A stretch of 15,356 nucleotides of DNA from Pseudomonadota bacterium (GTDB taxonomy: Bacteria > Pseudomonadota > Alphaproteobacteria > Rhizobiales > Xanthobacteraceae): NCBI GenBank assembly GCA_023432845.1, contig JAEZEY010000229.1, positions 1 to 15,356 on the forward strand, read 5' to 3'. The notes under the pieces are model-generated. The model saw only the letters and a list, made by a program, of their open reading frames with translations. It did no database searches and was not told the DNA's origin. A program made the translations under genes and the position numbers. Numbering within the stretch: position 1 is the first letter of the stretch; each line of letters begins with the position of its first letter. Positions 1 through 7,970 of this stretch are shown here, in pieces.

Positions 1-20
1 CTAGAGTTCCATACAACGTT

Positions 21-35
21 GGTCGTCGAACGACC
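21..35 (-). terminator. Hairpin just after the ABC permease stop
   Basis: A perfect inverted repeat (GGTCGT, loop of 3, ACGACC) lies 4 bp beyond the permease stop codon. It could end the exporter transcript. There is no clear T-run on the minus strand after it, so it may instead be an mRNA-stabilising hairpin. The rest of positions 1-39 shows no gene. Confidence 0.3.
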
Positions 36-39
36 CGGG

Positions 40-797
40 CTACTTCTTCAACCGGTATCCGGTCTTGAAGATCCACCAGACGACCGCCAGGCACACGACG
101 AGAAACGCCAGCGTCATGGCCAGGCTGATGGCCGGGCTGCCATCGGCGACCTCGAAGAAGCTCCAGCGGAAGCCGCTGACGAGATAGACGACCGGGTTAA
201 GCAACGCGACGTTCTGCCAGAACGGCGGCAGCACATGCGTCGAGTAGAACGTGCCGCCAAGGAAGGTGAGCGGCATGATGATGAGCATCGGCACGATCTG
301 CAGTTGCTCGAAGCCGTCGGCCCAGATGCCGATGATGAAACCGAGCAGGCTGAACGTGACGGTGGTGAGCAGCAGAAAGACGATCATCCAGAGCGGGTGC
401 GCGATCTGGATCGGAACGAACAGCCAGGACGTCGCGAGAATGATGAGGCCGAGGATGATCGACTTGGTCGCCGCCGCGCCGACATAGCCACAGGCGATCT
501 CGAATGCCGATACCGGCGCCGACAGGATCTCGTAGACCGTGCCGGTGAAGCGCGGGAAGTAGATGCCGAACGAGGCGTTCATCGTGCTCTGCGTCAGCAG
601 CGTCATCATGATGAGGCCGGGCACGATGAAGGCACCGTAGGCGACGCCCTCGATCTCGGTGATGCGCGAGCCGATGGCGGCGCCGAACACCACGAAATAC
701 AACGATGTGGAGATAACCGGCGAGACGATGCTCTGCCAAATGGTGCGGAAAGTACGCGCCATCTCGAACTTATAGATCGCCAGAATTGCGCGGAGGT

Positions 798-801
<4 letters not shown>
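40..801 (-). CDS. ABC-2 type exporter permease (YadH-like)
   Basis: This 253-aa integral membrane protein would form the transmembrane channel of an ABC exporter with the ATPase encoded just upstream. It has about six hydrophobic segments (roughly residues 25-43, 56-74, 107-127, 138-160, 168-185 and 225-245). Before the last helix it carries the ABC-2 family signature: GGTFYS at 182-187, LPPFWQ at 191-196, LNP at 201-203, and an FR pair at 211-212. Length and pattern match the YadH/NodJ type of ABC-2 permease. Its ATG overlaps the ATPase stop (ATGA), which implies translational coupling and a 1:1 complex. The exported substrate cannot be told from sequence; YadGH-type systems are mostly uncharacterised. 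Confidence 0.9.
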
Positions 802-1751
<950 letters not shown>

Positions 1752-1834
1752 GAATGAGTCGCGCGCAAACAAAGGTGGGCGCAGCCGATATAGGTGGGTG
1801 GCATAGTTCCCGCCAGCCCTTGGGCCCAAAAAGA

Positions 1835-2494
1835 TCAGGCCAGCGCCGTCAATTCCGTCAGGCTGTTCAGAACTTTCGCCGGCGGAAAGTCGGCATACTC
1901 GTCTGGCGTGCCCGCGCGGTTGATCCACAGGCCTCGGAAGCCGACCGAGACCGCCGCCATCACGTCCCAGCGATTCGACGACACGAAGGTCACATCGCTC
2001 GCCTCGCATTTGAAGTGGAGGGTGACGAGGCCATAGACCTCCGGCCGTGGCTTGAACATCTTGAGCGCATCGACCGACAACACCGCATCGAGTTCGCCGC
2101 GCAAGTTGGCGCCATCGACGGCACCGTCGAGCATCTTCGGCGAGCCGTTCGACAGGATGCCGGTCTTGTGGCCGGCCGCCCTCAACGCCTTGAGAGCGTC
2201 GCGCGCATCGGGAAACGCATCGAGTTGGAAATACGAATCCATCAGGCGTGGCTTCAGCGCCTTCGGTACGCTCGGCACCCGGGCCAGCGCATGGTCGAGC
2301 GCGCGTTCTGTGAGGGTCCAGAACTCGGTGTAGTGCCCGGCCAGCGTCAGCGTCCAGGCATATTCGAGCTGCTTGGTGCGCCAGATCTCGGACATGCGCG
2401 CGATGTCGGGGCCGGCTTCCCTTTTGAAGCGTGCGATGCAGGCATGGACGTCGAACAAGGTACCATAGGCATCGAAGACGAACAGGCCCGGCAT
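1835..2494 (-). CDS. Haloacid dehalogenase, type II (L-2-haloacid dehalogenase-like)
   Basis: This 219-aa cytoplasmic HAD-superfamily hydrolase would hydrolyse L-2-haloacids to D-2-hydroxyacids through an aspartyl ester intermediate. Every residue I recall as catalytic in Pseudomonas L-DEX has a counterpart at a constant offset within each segment: Asp8 (nucleophile, in DAYGTLFD), Thr12, Arg39, Ser115-Asn116 (LSNGS), Lys148, Tyr154, Ser172, Asn174 and Asp177 (VSSNRWD). Length is normal for the family. The ATG at 2494 is chosen because GGGGAAG sits just upstream and the first beta-strand starts directly after it; the longer open frame is not supported. It lies 61 bp downstream of the amine oxidase gene on the same strand. 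The true substrate may differ, since many type II HADs in soil bacteria are untested. Confidence 0.87.
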   Translation of the reverse strand: MPGLFVFDAYGTLFDVHACIARFKREAGPDIARMSEIWRTKQLEYAWTLTLAGHYTEFWTLTERALDHALARVPSVPKALKPRLMDSYFQLDAFPDARDALKALRAAGHKTGILSNGSPKMLDGAVDGANLRGELDAVLSVDALKMFKPRPEVYGLVTLHFKCEASDVTFVSSNRWDVMAAVSVGFRGLWINRAGTPDEYADFPPAKVLNSLTELTALA

Positions 2495-2555
2495 GACGCT
2501 TCCCCAAACTCGTTGTTGTGTCCTTTGAAGATCACACGAGGTGCGCTGAAGGAAA

Positions 2556-3797
2556 TCACGATTTGCGGCGTGCGGCCAGGACACGATCGGCCGCGTCGAT
2601 GCCGGTGACATAGGCGCCGTGGGCAGTGGAGAAATCGAAGCGCGAGCACGCTTCGCCGGCGAAGAACAATCGCTCGTCCACCGGAGCGGCGAGTACGGCG
2701 CGCTGGTCGGCGGCGCCCGGCACAGCGTAGGAGTAGGCGCCGCGCGCATAAGGATCGCTGCCCCAACAGTGCAGCGCAATCGGCTTGAGTCGTTTGGCGA
2801 AGCTGGTGCCGAACAGGCCGGTCATTTCCGACACGGCGAAATCGAAAAACGCAGGCTCGTCGGCTGCTTCCAGATCGCGCGCCAGGCGCCCAGCGAGATA
2901 GCATTCGATCATCGGCCGGCCGAAGGGCCGGAAATGATAGCTGCCGGTGCCGGCGCGGTCGGTGCGGCCGAAGACGCGGCTTTCGATTTCGAACTCCTCG
3001 GCGCCATCGAGGGCGATGAACAGCTTGTCGTCCAAACCAAGCGGCAGGCCGCGCGCGGCTTGGGTCTTGGCGGGCAGGGCGGGATAGAACAGGTTCTCGT
3101 TCTCACCGATGATGCTGGTCGGCAGCGTGATGATGGCGCAGTCGGCCTTGACGATGCCTTGCGGCGTCTCGATGACGACACGCTTGCCGCTGTGGTCGAT
3201 GCGCGTCACCGGACAGTCGAAAGCAACCGGCAGATCGCCCGCGTGCGCCGCGATCATTGCACCGTAGCCATCAACGAGGCGCCAGTTGATTTCGGTGTCC
3301 TCGTAGCGGTCGAGGTCGATGGTCGACATCAGATCGAGTTCGGCGCCGGCGATATAGGTCATGACGGCATTGAGCATGCCGTTCCATCGCCCGTCCGCGC
3401 GCAGCAGGTCCGAGACCGGGCGATCCACGCCCGTCGCGGCTTGTTCCGACACGCGTGCGAACAACTGGCTCATGGCCTGACGGAAGGCGCGCTGCGTTTC
3501 CGCAGGGACGATCTCGGTCATCGTGACGCGTCCCCAGGGCGGGATCGCCTTGTCGAACAGACGGCCTTGCGCGGTAGCGATGGCGGCCCAGGGATTGCAG
3601 TCGGCCGAGTGCAGCCAGCCGCAGCCCAAGTCGAGGGCATGACCGGACGGATGGCTGATCGTGAAGGCGCGTCCGCCGAGTCGCTCGCGTGCTTCGATGA
3701 TCAGGCAATCGACACCGTGCCCGGCGAGTTTGCGTGCGGCGGCAATGCCGGCCGCGCCACCGCCGACGACCGCGACTTCAACGTTGCTCTTGCTCAT
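2556..3797 (-). CDS. FAD-dependent amine oxidase (flavin monoamine oxidase family)
   Basis: This 413-aa flavoprotein would oxidise an amine to an imine/aldehyde and release H2O2. The N-terminus has a Rossmann FAD site (G12-x-G14-x-x-G17), the acidic residue ending the second strand (Glu35 in IIEAR), and the RLGGR motif (39-43) typical of the MAO/polyamine oxidase/LSD1 superfamily. The C-terminus has the matching flavin motif FAGEA (379-383) followed by STAHGAYVTG. The covalent-FAD Cys context of animal MAO is absent, so FAD is probably non-covalent. No signal peptide is seen, so it is cytoplasmic. ATG at 3797 is preferred over an in-frame TTG 24 bp upstream because the Rossmann strand starts a few residues later. 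The substrate (polyamine, monoamine or other) cannot be assigned. Confidence 0.85.
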   Translation of the reverse strand: MSKSNVEVAVVGGGAAGIAAARKLAGHGVDCLIIEARERLGGRAFTISHPSGHALDLGCGWLHSADCNPWAAIATAQGRLFDKAIPPWGRVTMTEIVPAETQRAFRQAMSQLFARVSEQAATGVDRPVSDLLRADGRWNGMLNAVMTYIAGAELDLMSTIDLDRYEDTEINWRLVDGYGAMIAAHAGDLPVAFDCPVTRIDHSGKRVVIETPQGIVKADCAIITLPTSIIGENENLFYPALPAKTQAARGLPLGLDDKLFIALDGAEEFEIESRVFGRTDRAGTGSYHFRPFGRPMIECYLAGRLARDLEAADEPAFFDFAVSEMTGLFGTSFAKRLKPIALHCWGSDPYARGAYSYAVPGAADQRAVLAAPVDERLFFAGEACSRFDFSTAHGAYVTGIDAADRVLAARRKS

Positions 3798-3813
3798 GCG
3801 AACGGGTCCAGGC

Positions 3814-3848
3814 CAAAGCAAAAGGGCGGCGCCTGTGTTGCGCCGCCC
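3814..3848 (-). terminator. Intrinsic terminator of sodB
   Basis: On the minus strand, 20 nt after the sodB stop, a perfect 9-bp stem (GGGCGGCGC / GCGCCGCCC, 7-nt loop) is followed by TTTTGCTTT. This is a good rho-independent terminator. It separates sodB from the amine oxidase gene, whose start is only 17 bp beyond the T-run. The amine oxidase therefore depends on read-through or on a promoter overlapping this hairpin. Confidence 0.75.
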
Positions 3849-3868
3849 CTTGGATCATTCCCCGCGCC

Positions 3869-4471
3869 TTACTTGGTGGCGGCGGTGTACATCTCTTCCA
3901 CGTAGTCCCAGTTCACGAGGTGGTCGAGGAACGCCTTGAGATAGTCGGGACGGCGGTTGCGATAATCGATGTAGTAGGAGTGCTCCCACACATCGCAGCC
4001 GAGGATCGGTGTGGCGCCGTTGACCAGCGGGTTTTCACCGTTCGGGGTCTTGGAGATGGCGAGCTTGCCGCCCTTGACCTCGATCCAGGCCCAGCCGGAG
4101 CCGAACTGCGTGGCGCCGGCCTGCGCGAAGTCGGCCTTCATCTTCTCGAGACCGCCGAGGTCCGAATCGATTGCGGCCTTGAGTTTGCCCGGGATCTTGT
4201 CGCCGCCGCCGTTCGGCTTCATCCACTTCCAGAAATGGATGTGGTTGTAGTGCTGGCCGGCATTGTTGAAGAGGCCGGCATTCTTGCCGTGCGAGCCCTT
4301 CACGATCTCTTCAAGTGACTTGCCCTCGAGCCCCGAGCCCTCAAGCAACTTATTGCCGTTGTCGACATAAGCCTTGTGGTGTTTGTCGTGGTGATATTCG
4401 AGCGTCTCGCGCGACATGTAGGGCGCCAGCGCATCGTAGGAATAGGGCAGTTCGGGCAGCGCAAATGACAT
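3869..4471 (-). CDS. sodB: Superoxide dismutase, iron type
   Basis: This 200-aa cytoplasmic enzyme dismutates superoxide to H2O2 and O2. The Fe/Mn family fold is plain: metal ligands His27 (EYHH), His77 (NHIHFW), Asp160 and His164 (DVWEHSYY). Metal type can be read from the outer-sphere glutamine. Gln73 in the NNAGQ stretch sits where E. coli SodB has Gln69, while the position that holds Gln in Mn enzymes is Gly here, so iron is expected. The ATG at 4471 is fixed by an excellent GAGGAGG Shine-Dalgarno (complement of 4477-4483) and by the family N-terminus (FALPELPY). A 28-residue upstream extension of the frame is rejected. It is the first gene of the minus-strand run and ends in its own terminator. 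Confidence 0.95.
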   Translation of the reverse strand: MSFALPELPYSYDALAPYMSRETLEYHHDKHHKAYVDNGNKLLEGSGLEGKSLEEIVKGSHGKNAGLFNNAGQHYNHIHFWKWMKPNGGGDKIPGKLKAAIDSDLGGLEKMKADFAQAGATQFGSGWAWIEVKGGKLAISKTPNGENPLVNGATPILGCDVWEHSYYIDYRNRRPDYLKAFLDHLVNWDYVEEMYTAATK

Positions 4472-4809
4472 CAGATCCTCCTCGGTCCACGACGGGTCGA
4501 ACGCGGGTTGACCGGTTCCGGATGGCAACCGGCACGTCTCGTTCGAGTTCCTCAATGCGGTTAATTAGGCCGGGCCGCGTTCCGGAGCAACGCCCGCGGT
4601 CCGGTCATTTGTGCAGCCGGGCCATGACCCTGCCACGAGTGTCGGTGCGAGCGGCAATTACGAACCTGGAGAAAAAGGACTATTTTAACATTCGATCTTG
4701 CCGTAGCCGCCCAAAAAGGTCAGAATTTCTTATCGGTAGAATAGTTTAGCTAGAATTGAAGCGGTCGCTCATCGGTTTGGCCGCCGTATTTCGAGGATTG
4801 CATCTGGCC
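4472..4809. other. Divergent intergenic region, sodB / proline-rich membrane protein
   Basis: This 338-bp stretch holds no convincing gene. It must carry the promoters of sodB (minus) and the membrane protein (plus). The right end (4676-4756) is clearly more AT-rich than its surroundings and contains the related hexamers CAGAAT (4721), TAGAAT (4737) and TAGAAT (4751), some of which may be -10 elements. I do not recognise a Fur, Irr or RirA box. Confidence 0.4.
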
Positions 4810-5844
4810 ATGTCGATTCTGCTTTACGTCGCAGGCGCCCTTTTTGTCGCGATCGGTGCGGCCGTGATCGGATTCGGCATCCCGATCAACGAATTCAGTT
4901 TCGGGAATACACTTATCATCGCAGGCACGGTGGCGATGGTCGGCGGTCTGATTGTGCTCGCGCTTGGTGTCGTGGTGCGCGAACTGCAGTACCTCGCCGA
5001 CATGTATGGCCGTGCCAGCGTGCGGACGTCAAAGGCACCCGATGCCGATGCATCGCTGCTGCCGACGCGCGCCACGCCGCCGCCCGCTGCAGCCCGCGTG
5101 CCGTTTCCACCCAAGCCGAAAGGTGCGCCGCCCGCCGAATCCGTGCCGCGCGAGTCGGCCGTACCCTTTGCACCCGAACCACGCGATGAGGCGCCGCCCT
5201 TGCGCGACGAACCGCCGCCGCCGTTTCCGATCAGGCGGTCGATGACCACGCCCGTTGCGCCCCCCGTTGCGCTGCCCGTGGCCGCGCCAGTGCCGCGGCC
5301 GCAGGAGGAAGTGTTCGGCGCGCCGTCCTTGCCCAACCCGGCCGAGATCCCTGACTTCGATCGTTCGGACCGCTTCCGCCGGAGTGAAGCCGAGGCCGAG
5401 GAAGCTGCCGAATTGGCTGAGGCCGGCGAATGGGACGAAACCGAAAAGCGTGATGAATCGGCCGAGGCGATTGAAGCGGAACCGCCTCTCTTTGCGCCAG
5501 GGCGCAGCCGCGCGACCCCATCGGCGTCAGCCGGCGATAAGCCCGAGCGCAGTTATTTCGATGCGATGTGGCCGGCGGAGCCGGAGACGCCTGCGGTGCC
5601 TGAGGTCCCGCCGTCTCGCATCGACCTGTCAGGGCGGGTCGCCGAACCGGTTGAGCCCGAGGTCGAGCAGGAAGAGCCGCCAGCCGAGGAGCCGCGCACG
5701 GTGCCGATCCTCAAGTCGGGGGTGGTCGACGGTATGGGCTATACGCTTTATGTCGACGGCTCGATCGAGGCGGAATTGCCACAAGGCACGTTGCGCTTTG
5801 CCTCCATCAATGAGTTGCGGGCGCACCTCGAAAAGACCTCGTGA
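4810..5844 (+). CDS. Two-helix membrane protein with long proline/acid-rich domain, unknown function
   Basis: I do not recognise a named function. The 344-aa product starts with two transmembrane helices (about 3-23 and 35-56) joined by a short turn. About 240 residues rich in Pro, Ala, Glu and Arg follow and are probably disordered. The last 47 residues (about 298-344) form a compact module: SGVVDGMGYTLYVDGSIEAE, then a LPQGTLRF strand and a helix ending LRAHLEK. I recall similar tails in hypothetical proteins of Bradyrhizobium relatives, sometimes loosely labelled DUF308-like. Both termini probably face the cytoplasm, making the tail a tethered adaptor (inference). ATG 4810 is chosen because the first helix follows at once; an in-frame TTG at 4756 would add 18 residues. 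Confidence 0.78.
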   Translation: MSILLYVAGALFVAIGAAVIGFGIPINEFSFGNTLIIAGTVAMVGGLIVLALGVVVRELQYLADMYGRASVRTSKAPDADASLLPTRATPPPAAARVPFPPKPKGAPPAESVPRESAVPFAPEPRDEAPPLRDEPPPPFPIRRSMTTPVAPPVALPVAAPVPRPQEEVFGAPSLPNPAEIPDFDRSDRFRRSEAEAEEAAELAEAGEWDETEKRDESAEAIEAEPPLFAPGRSRATPSASAGDKPERSYFDAMWPAEPETPAVPEVPPSRIDLSGRVAEPVEPEVEQEEPPAEEPRTVPILKSGVVDGMGYTLYVDGSIEAELPQGTLRFASINELRAHLEKTS

Positions 5845-5876
5845 CGCAATTTGGGGTCATCTACGAGATCCCGATT

Positions 5877-5893
5877 CTCTCAAAGGTTGAGAG
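5877..5893 (+). terminator. Weak terminator-like hairpin
   Basis: A perfect CTCTCAA / TTGAGAG stem with a 3-nt loop lies 32 bp after the stop of the proline-rich membrane protein. No T-run follows, so it may be a factor-dependent end or a stability hairpin rather than an intrinsic terminator. Confidence 0.3.
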
Positions 5894-6004
5894 CCGCAGG
5901 ATCGCTAGCGCCCAGCGAGTGTTTTATCGGAGATAACAATCTCGTATATATTCAATAACATCGTAGCGAAGACTTGGTTCTATTGACCGGCCGGCCGGAT
6001 CGAC

Positions 6005-6047
6005 TTGCAATGCTTACGGCCAGCTAGTAGATAATAAATAATAAGAT
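6005..6047 (+). promoter_or_regulatory. Candidate mucR promoter with AT-rich operator
   Basis: TTGCAA (6005-6010) is followed after 17 nt by TAGATA (6028-6033), inside a tract of TA steps running to about 6047. MucR/Ros proteins are known to bind AT-rich DNA and to repress their own genes, so this tract 145 bp upstream of the mucR start is the natural autoregulatory site. The -35/-10 match is only partial. Confidence 0.3.
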
Positions 6048-6150
6048 TGCAGCCCGAAATTGGTGCGATATGAGGGACGGGGGTCGAAAGGACCTTCGGT
6101 TGCGGTTATTGCCGGCGAGTTTTCTGGGGGCGAGCGGCGGGATGGATCGT

Positions 6151-6171
6151 GGCCACGGGCCACGGGCCACG
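6151..6171 (+). repeat. Triple tandem 7-bp repeat in the mucR leader
   Basis: Three exact head-to-tail copies of GGCCACG end 20 bp before the mucR ATG. The first copy also completes a 10-bp palindrome (CGTGGCCACG, 6148-6157). The repeat abuts the G-rich Shine-Dalgarno, so copy-number change could alter leader folding without touching the reading frame. Confidence 0.85.
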
Positions 6172-6191
6172 CGCGGGGGGAGGCATCGACG

Positions 6192-6611
6192 ATGAGCGAC
6201 ACCAACAATTCCGGTAATTTTATCGAACTGACGGCATCGATCGTTTCGGCCTATGTGAGCAACAACAGCGTTGCCGCTGCCGATATTCCTGCGCTTATCA
6301 ATCAGGTTCACGCGGCGCTGTCGGGCGTTTCGGGCAAGGTCGGCGAGGCCCCTGCCGAGCCGTTGAAACCTGCCATCTCGGTGAAGAAGTCGATCACGCC
6401 CGAGCACATCGTCTGCCTCGAAGACGGCAAGAAATTCAAATCGCTCAAGCGTCATCTGCGCACGCAATACAATATGACGCCCGAACAGTATCGCGAGAAA
6501 TGGGGTCTCGGTCCCGATTATCCGATGGTGGCGCCGAACTACGCCGCCGCCCGCTCGCAGCTGGCGAAGGAAATGGGGCTGGGTCAGCAGCGCCGCCGCC
6601 GCTCCAAGTAG
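6192..6611 (+). CDS. mucR: MucR/Ros family transcriptional regulator
   Basis: This 139-aa DNA-binding protein belongs to the MucR/Ros family, which controls exopolysaccharide, motility, virulence and cell-cycle genes in Alphaproteobacteria. The N-terminal oligomerisation region carries the family pattern (FIELTASIVSAYVSNN, 10-25). The zinc-finger-like domain spans about 69-105 and contains KKFKSLKRHL and TPEQYREKWGL, and PDYPMVAPNYA follows. The classical Cys-Cys-His-His set is incomplete: Cys75 is kept, the second Cys position is Asp78, His88 is kept, and the last His position reads Gln92-Tyr93. Zinc binding is therefore doubtful; zinc-independent family members are known from Mesorhizobium. 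The ATG at 6192 follows a strong G-rich Shine-Dalgarno at a spacing of 8. An intrinsic terminator follows, so the gene is monocistronic. Confidence 0.93.
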   Translation: MSDTNNSGNFIELTASIVSAYVSNNSVAAADIPALINQVHAALSGVSGKVGEAPAEPLKPAISVKKSITPEHIVCLEDGKKFKSLKRHLRTQYNMTPEQYREKWGLGPDYPMVAPNYAAARSQLAKEMGLGQQRRRRSK

Positions 6612-6636
6612 TCAACGCCTCGCTGGCTATGTCGGC

Positions 6637-6662
6637 CCGCGGCAGAAGCGCCGCGGTTTTTT
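6637..6662 (+). terminator. Intrinsic terminator of mucR
   Basis: A perfect 7-bp stem (CCGCGGC / GCCGCGG, 6-nt loop) is followed directly by six T residues, 26 bp after the mucR stop. This is a textbook rho-independent terminator. Confidence 0.88.
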
Positions 6663-6741
6663 GTTTGCACACGAATAAGAAAATAGTCCTTGTCCGGCCG
6701 ATATGTAGGCGCTATGGGTATGCCATCCTATAGAGGACAGG

Positions 6742-7440
6742 ATGCCCATGACCATGACGCAGCCAAAAGAACTCGCCACAGCCAAGCCCGAAGCCGCGGG
6801 GCTCGTCTCTACGCGGCGTATCCCCGATACAGCGTCGCCTGATCCGCGCTCGTCGCGCATTGCGGGGTCGCCGGATGTTGGGCGGCTGCGCGCCGCGCAT
6901 CTTTCGCTTCGCGACCAGGTCGTCGATACGCCGACCGGTGCTCGGCGCGTCACGGTCGACGACTCCGAAAGCCCGTTAGCCTGGCTGGCGCGGCGACGGG
7001 GCCGCGATGGCCAGGCGCTGATCGCGCCGCATCAGTTGCAGGCCGGCGAGCGGCTGCGCGCTGATTTCACCCGCGCGCAGATGATGCCGCGGACCACGGC
7101 GGACTGGTCGAGCCCAATATCGTCGGATCGTCGTTCGGCGCCGGGCGGCGCAGCAGCCATGACGGACGGCACCCTCGCGGCACGCCAGCGCGTCAATGCC
7201 GCACTGGAAGCGGTCGGCCCGGAGTTTTCCGGGTTGCTCATCGATCTGTGCTGTTTCCTCAAAGGCCTCGAAGATCTCGAGCGCGCGCGCGGCTGGCCGG
7301 CACGCTCTGCCAAGGTCGTGTTGCAACTCGCGCTCGACCGGCTGGCGCGCCACTATGGTTACTTGGCGGAAGCGCGCGGCCGCGAACAAGCGCCGGTCCG
7401 CACCTGGCTTGCCGACGGTGCGGCGTTTTGCGTCGAATGA
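6742..7440 (+). CDS. DUF6456 domain protein
   Basis: This 232-aa soluble protein has no signal peptide or membrane segment. Residues 1-55 are low-complexity. From about 70 on it matches what I know as DUF6456, a family of unknown function in Alphaproteobacteria. Typical stretches are ESPLAWLARRRGRDG (76-90), HQLQAGERLRADFTRAQ (97-113), and a helical half with ALEAVGPEFSGLL (154-166), CCFLKGLEDLE and RSAKVVLQLALDRLARHYG (188-206). The mix of basic helices suggests nucleic-acid or protein binding (inference). ATG 6742 follows GAGGA closely; in-frame ATGs at 6748 and 6754 are also possible. The start codon lies in the right arm of a small hairpin (6724-6744). The gene is convergent with sufE, 10 bp away. 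Confidence 0.8.
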   Translation: MPMTMTQPKELATAKPEAAGLVSTRRIPDTASPDPRSSRIAGSPDVGRLRAAHLSLRDQVVDTPTGARRVTVDDSESPLAWLARRRGRDGQALIAPHQLQAGERLRADFTRAQMMPRTTADWSSPISSDRRSAPGGAAAMTDGTLAARQRVNAALEAVGPEFSGLLIDLCCFLKGLEDLERARGWPARSAKVVLQLALDRLARHYGYLAEARGREQAPVRTWLADGAAFCVE

Positions 7441-7450
7441 ACGGCCGTCG

Positions 7451-7879
7451 TCAGGCAGCAGCGAGCGCGGCGCTGGCTTCGGCCCGGACGCGCTCGACCA
7501 TCGAGCGCAGGCCATTGGAACGCTGTGGCGTCAGATTCTCGCGCAGGCCGATGCGGTCGAACAGCGCCAGCGCATCGATAGCGAGAATGTCGCGCGCGGA
7601 TCTGCCGGAGTAGAGTGCGAGTAGAATGGCAACGAGGCCGCGCACGATATGCGCGTCGCTGTCGCCCTCAAAGGTCATCACCGGGCCCTCGGGGCCATCC
7701 GGCGTGACTTTCGTCCTGAGCCAAACCTGGCTGGCACAGCCCTGCACCTTGTTGGCCTCGGTGTGATCGGCTTCGGCCATGGGCGGCAGGGCCCGGCCGA
7801 GCTCGATGACATAGCGATAGCGGTCGTCCCACTCGTCGAGCAGGGCGAAATTCTCAACGATGTCGTCGATCTTGGTCAT
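7451..7879 (-). CDS. sufE: SufE family sulfur acceptor
   Basis: This 142-aa cytoplasmic protein accepts persulfide sulfur from the cysteine desulfurase SufS and passes it on for Fe-S cluster assembly. The acceptor cysteine is Cys48 in VQGCASQVWL, the hallmark of SufE. It is preceded by the usual ALPPMAEADHTEANKV stretch and followed by the conserved VRGLVAILLALYSG helix. Length is normal. ATG 7879 is chosen because it gives the family N-terminus (a helix starting IDDIVENFALL); the 33-residue upstream extension is unlike the family. A TATATA at about 7938-7943 (read on the minus strand) may be its -10. It is not in a suf operon here, which is common for stand-alone sufE genes in Rhizobiales. 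Confidence 0.94.
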   Translation of the reverse strand: MTKIDDIVENFALLDEWDDRYRYVIELGRALPPMAEADHTEANKVQGCASQVWLRTKVTPDGPEGPVMTFEGDSDAHIVRGLVAILLALYSGRSARDILAIDALALFDRIGLRENLTPQRSNGLRSMVERVRAEASAALAAA

Positions 7880-7970
7880 GGCTCGCGATCGGAAGCGTTC
7901 ATCCGCGCCGGTTTCCCGGTGCGGCTCCTTGTGAACCGTATATAGGCTGAATGGGCTAAAGGCCAAACGG

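Larger units (their letters stand above)
5845..6191. other. Long leader/intergenic region before mucR
   Basis: No gene is seen in these 347 bp. In order it holds: a 7-bp hairpin after the upstream stop (5877-5893), a dyad GAGAT-AACA-ATCTC (5930-5943), an AT-rich patch (about 5935-5962), the perfect palindrome of three CCGG units (5987-5998), a second AT-rich tract (6025-6047), and a GC-rich leader with a triple 7-bp tandem repeat. An open frame from 6060 into mucR is treated as leader because the family N-terminus begins at 6192. Confidence 0.5.

Noticed and set aside
1752..2507. Long upstream extension of the ABC ATPase frame (about 250 extra codons)
   Set aside because: The extension overlaps the HAD gene in another frame and has no resemblance to ABC domains. 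The family N-terminus begins at 1751.
2619..3905. 428-codon plus-strand open frame opposite the amine oxidase gene
   Set aside because: It is longer than the real gene but its translation is low-complexity (many Arg, Ala, Asp, His) with no domain. It mirrors the G/C-rich third positions of the minus-strand flavoprotein, whose motifs are unmistakable.
5987..5998. 12-bp palindrome of three CCGG units before mucR
   Set aside because: Simple GC repeats of this kind are common in high-G+C genomes, and nothing around it suggests a specific site.
6060..6191. 44-codon N-terminal extension of mucR
   Set aside because: MucR proteins begin close to the FIELTASIVSAY stretch. A strong ribosome binding site precedes the ATG at 6192, and the extension runs through the tandem repeat and GC-rich leader.
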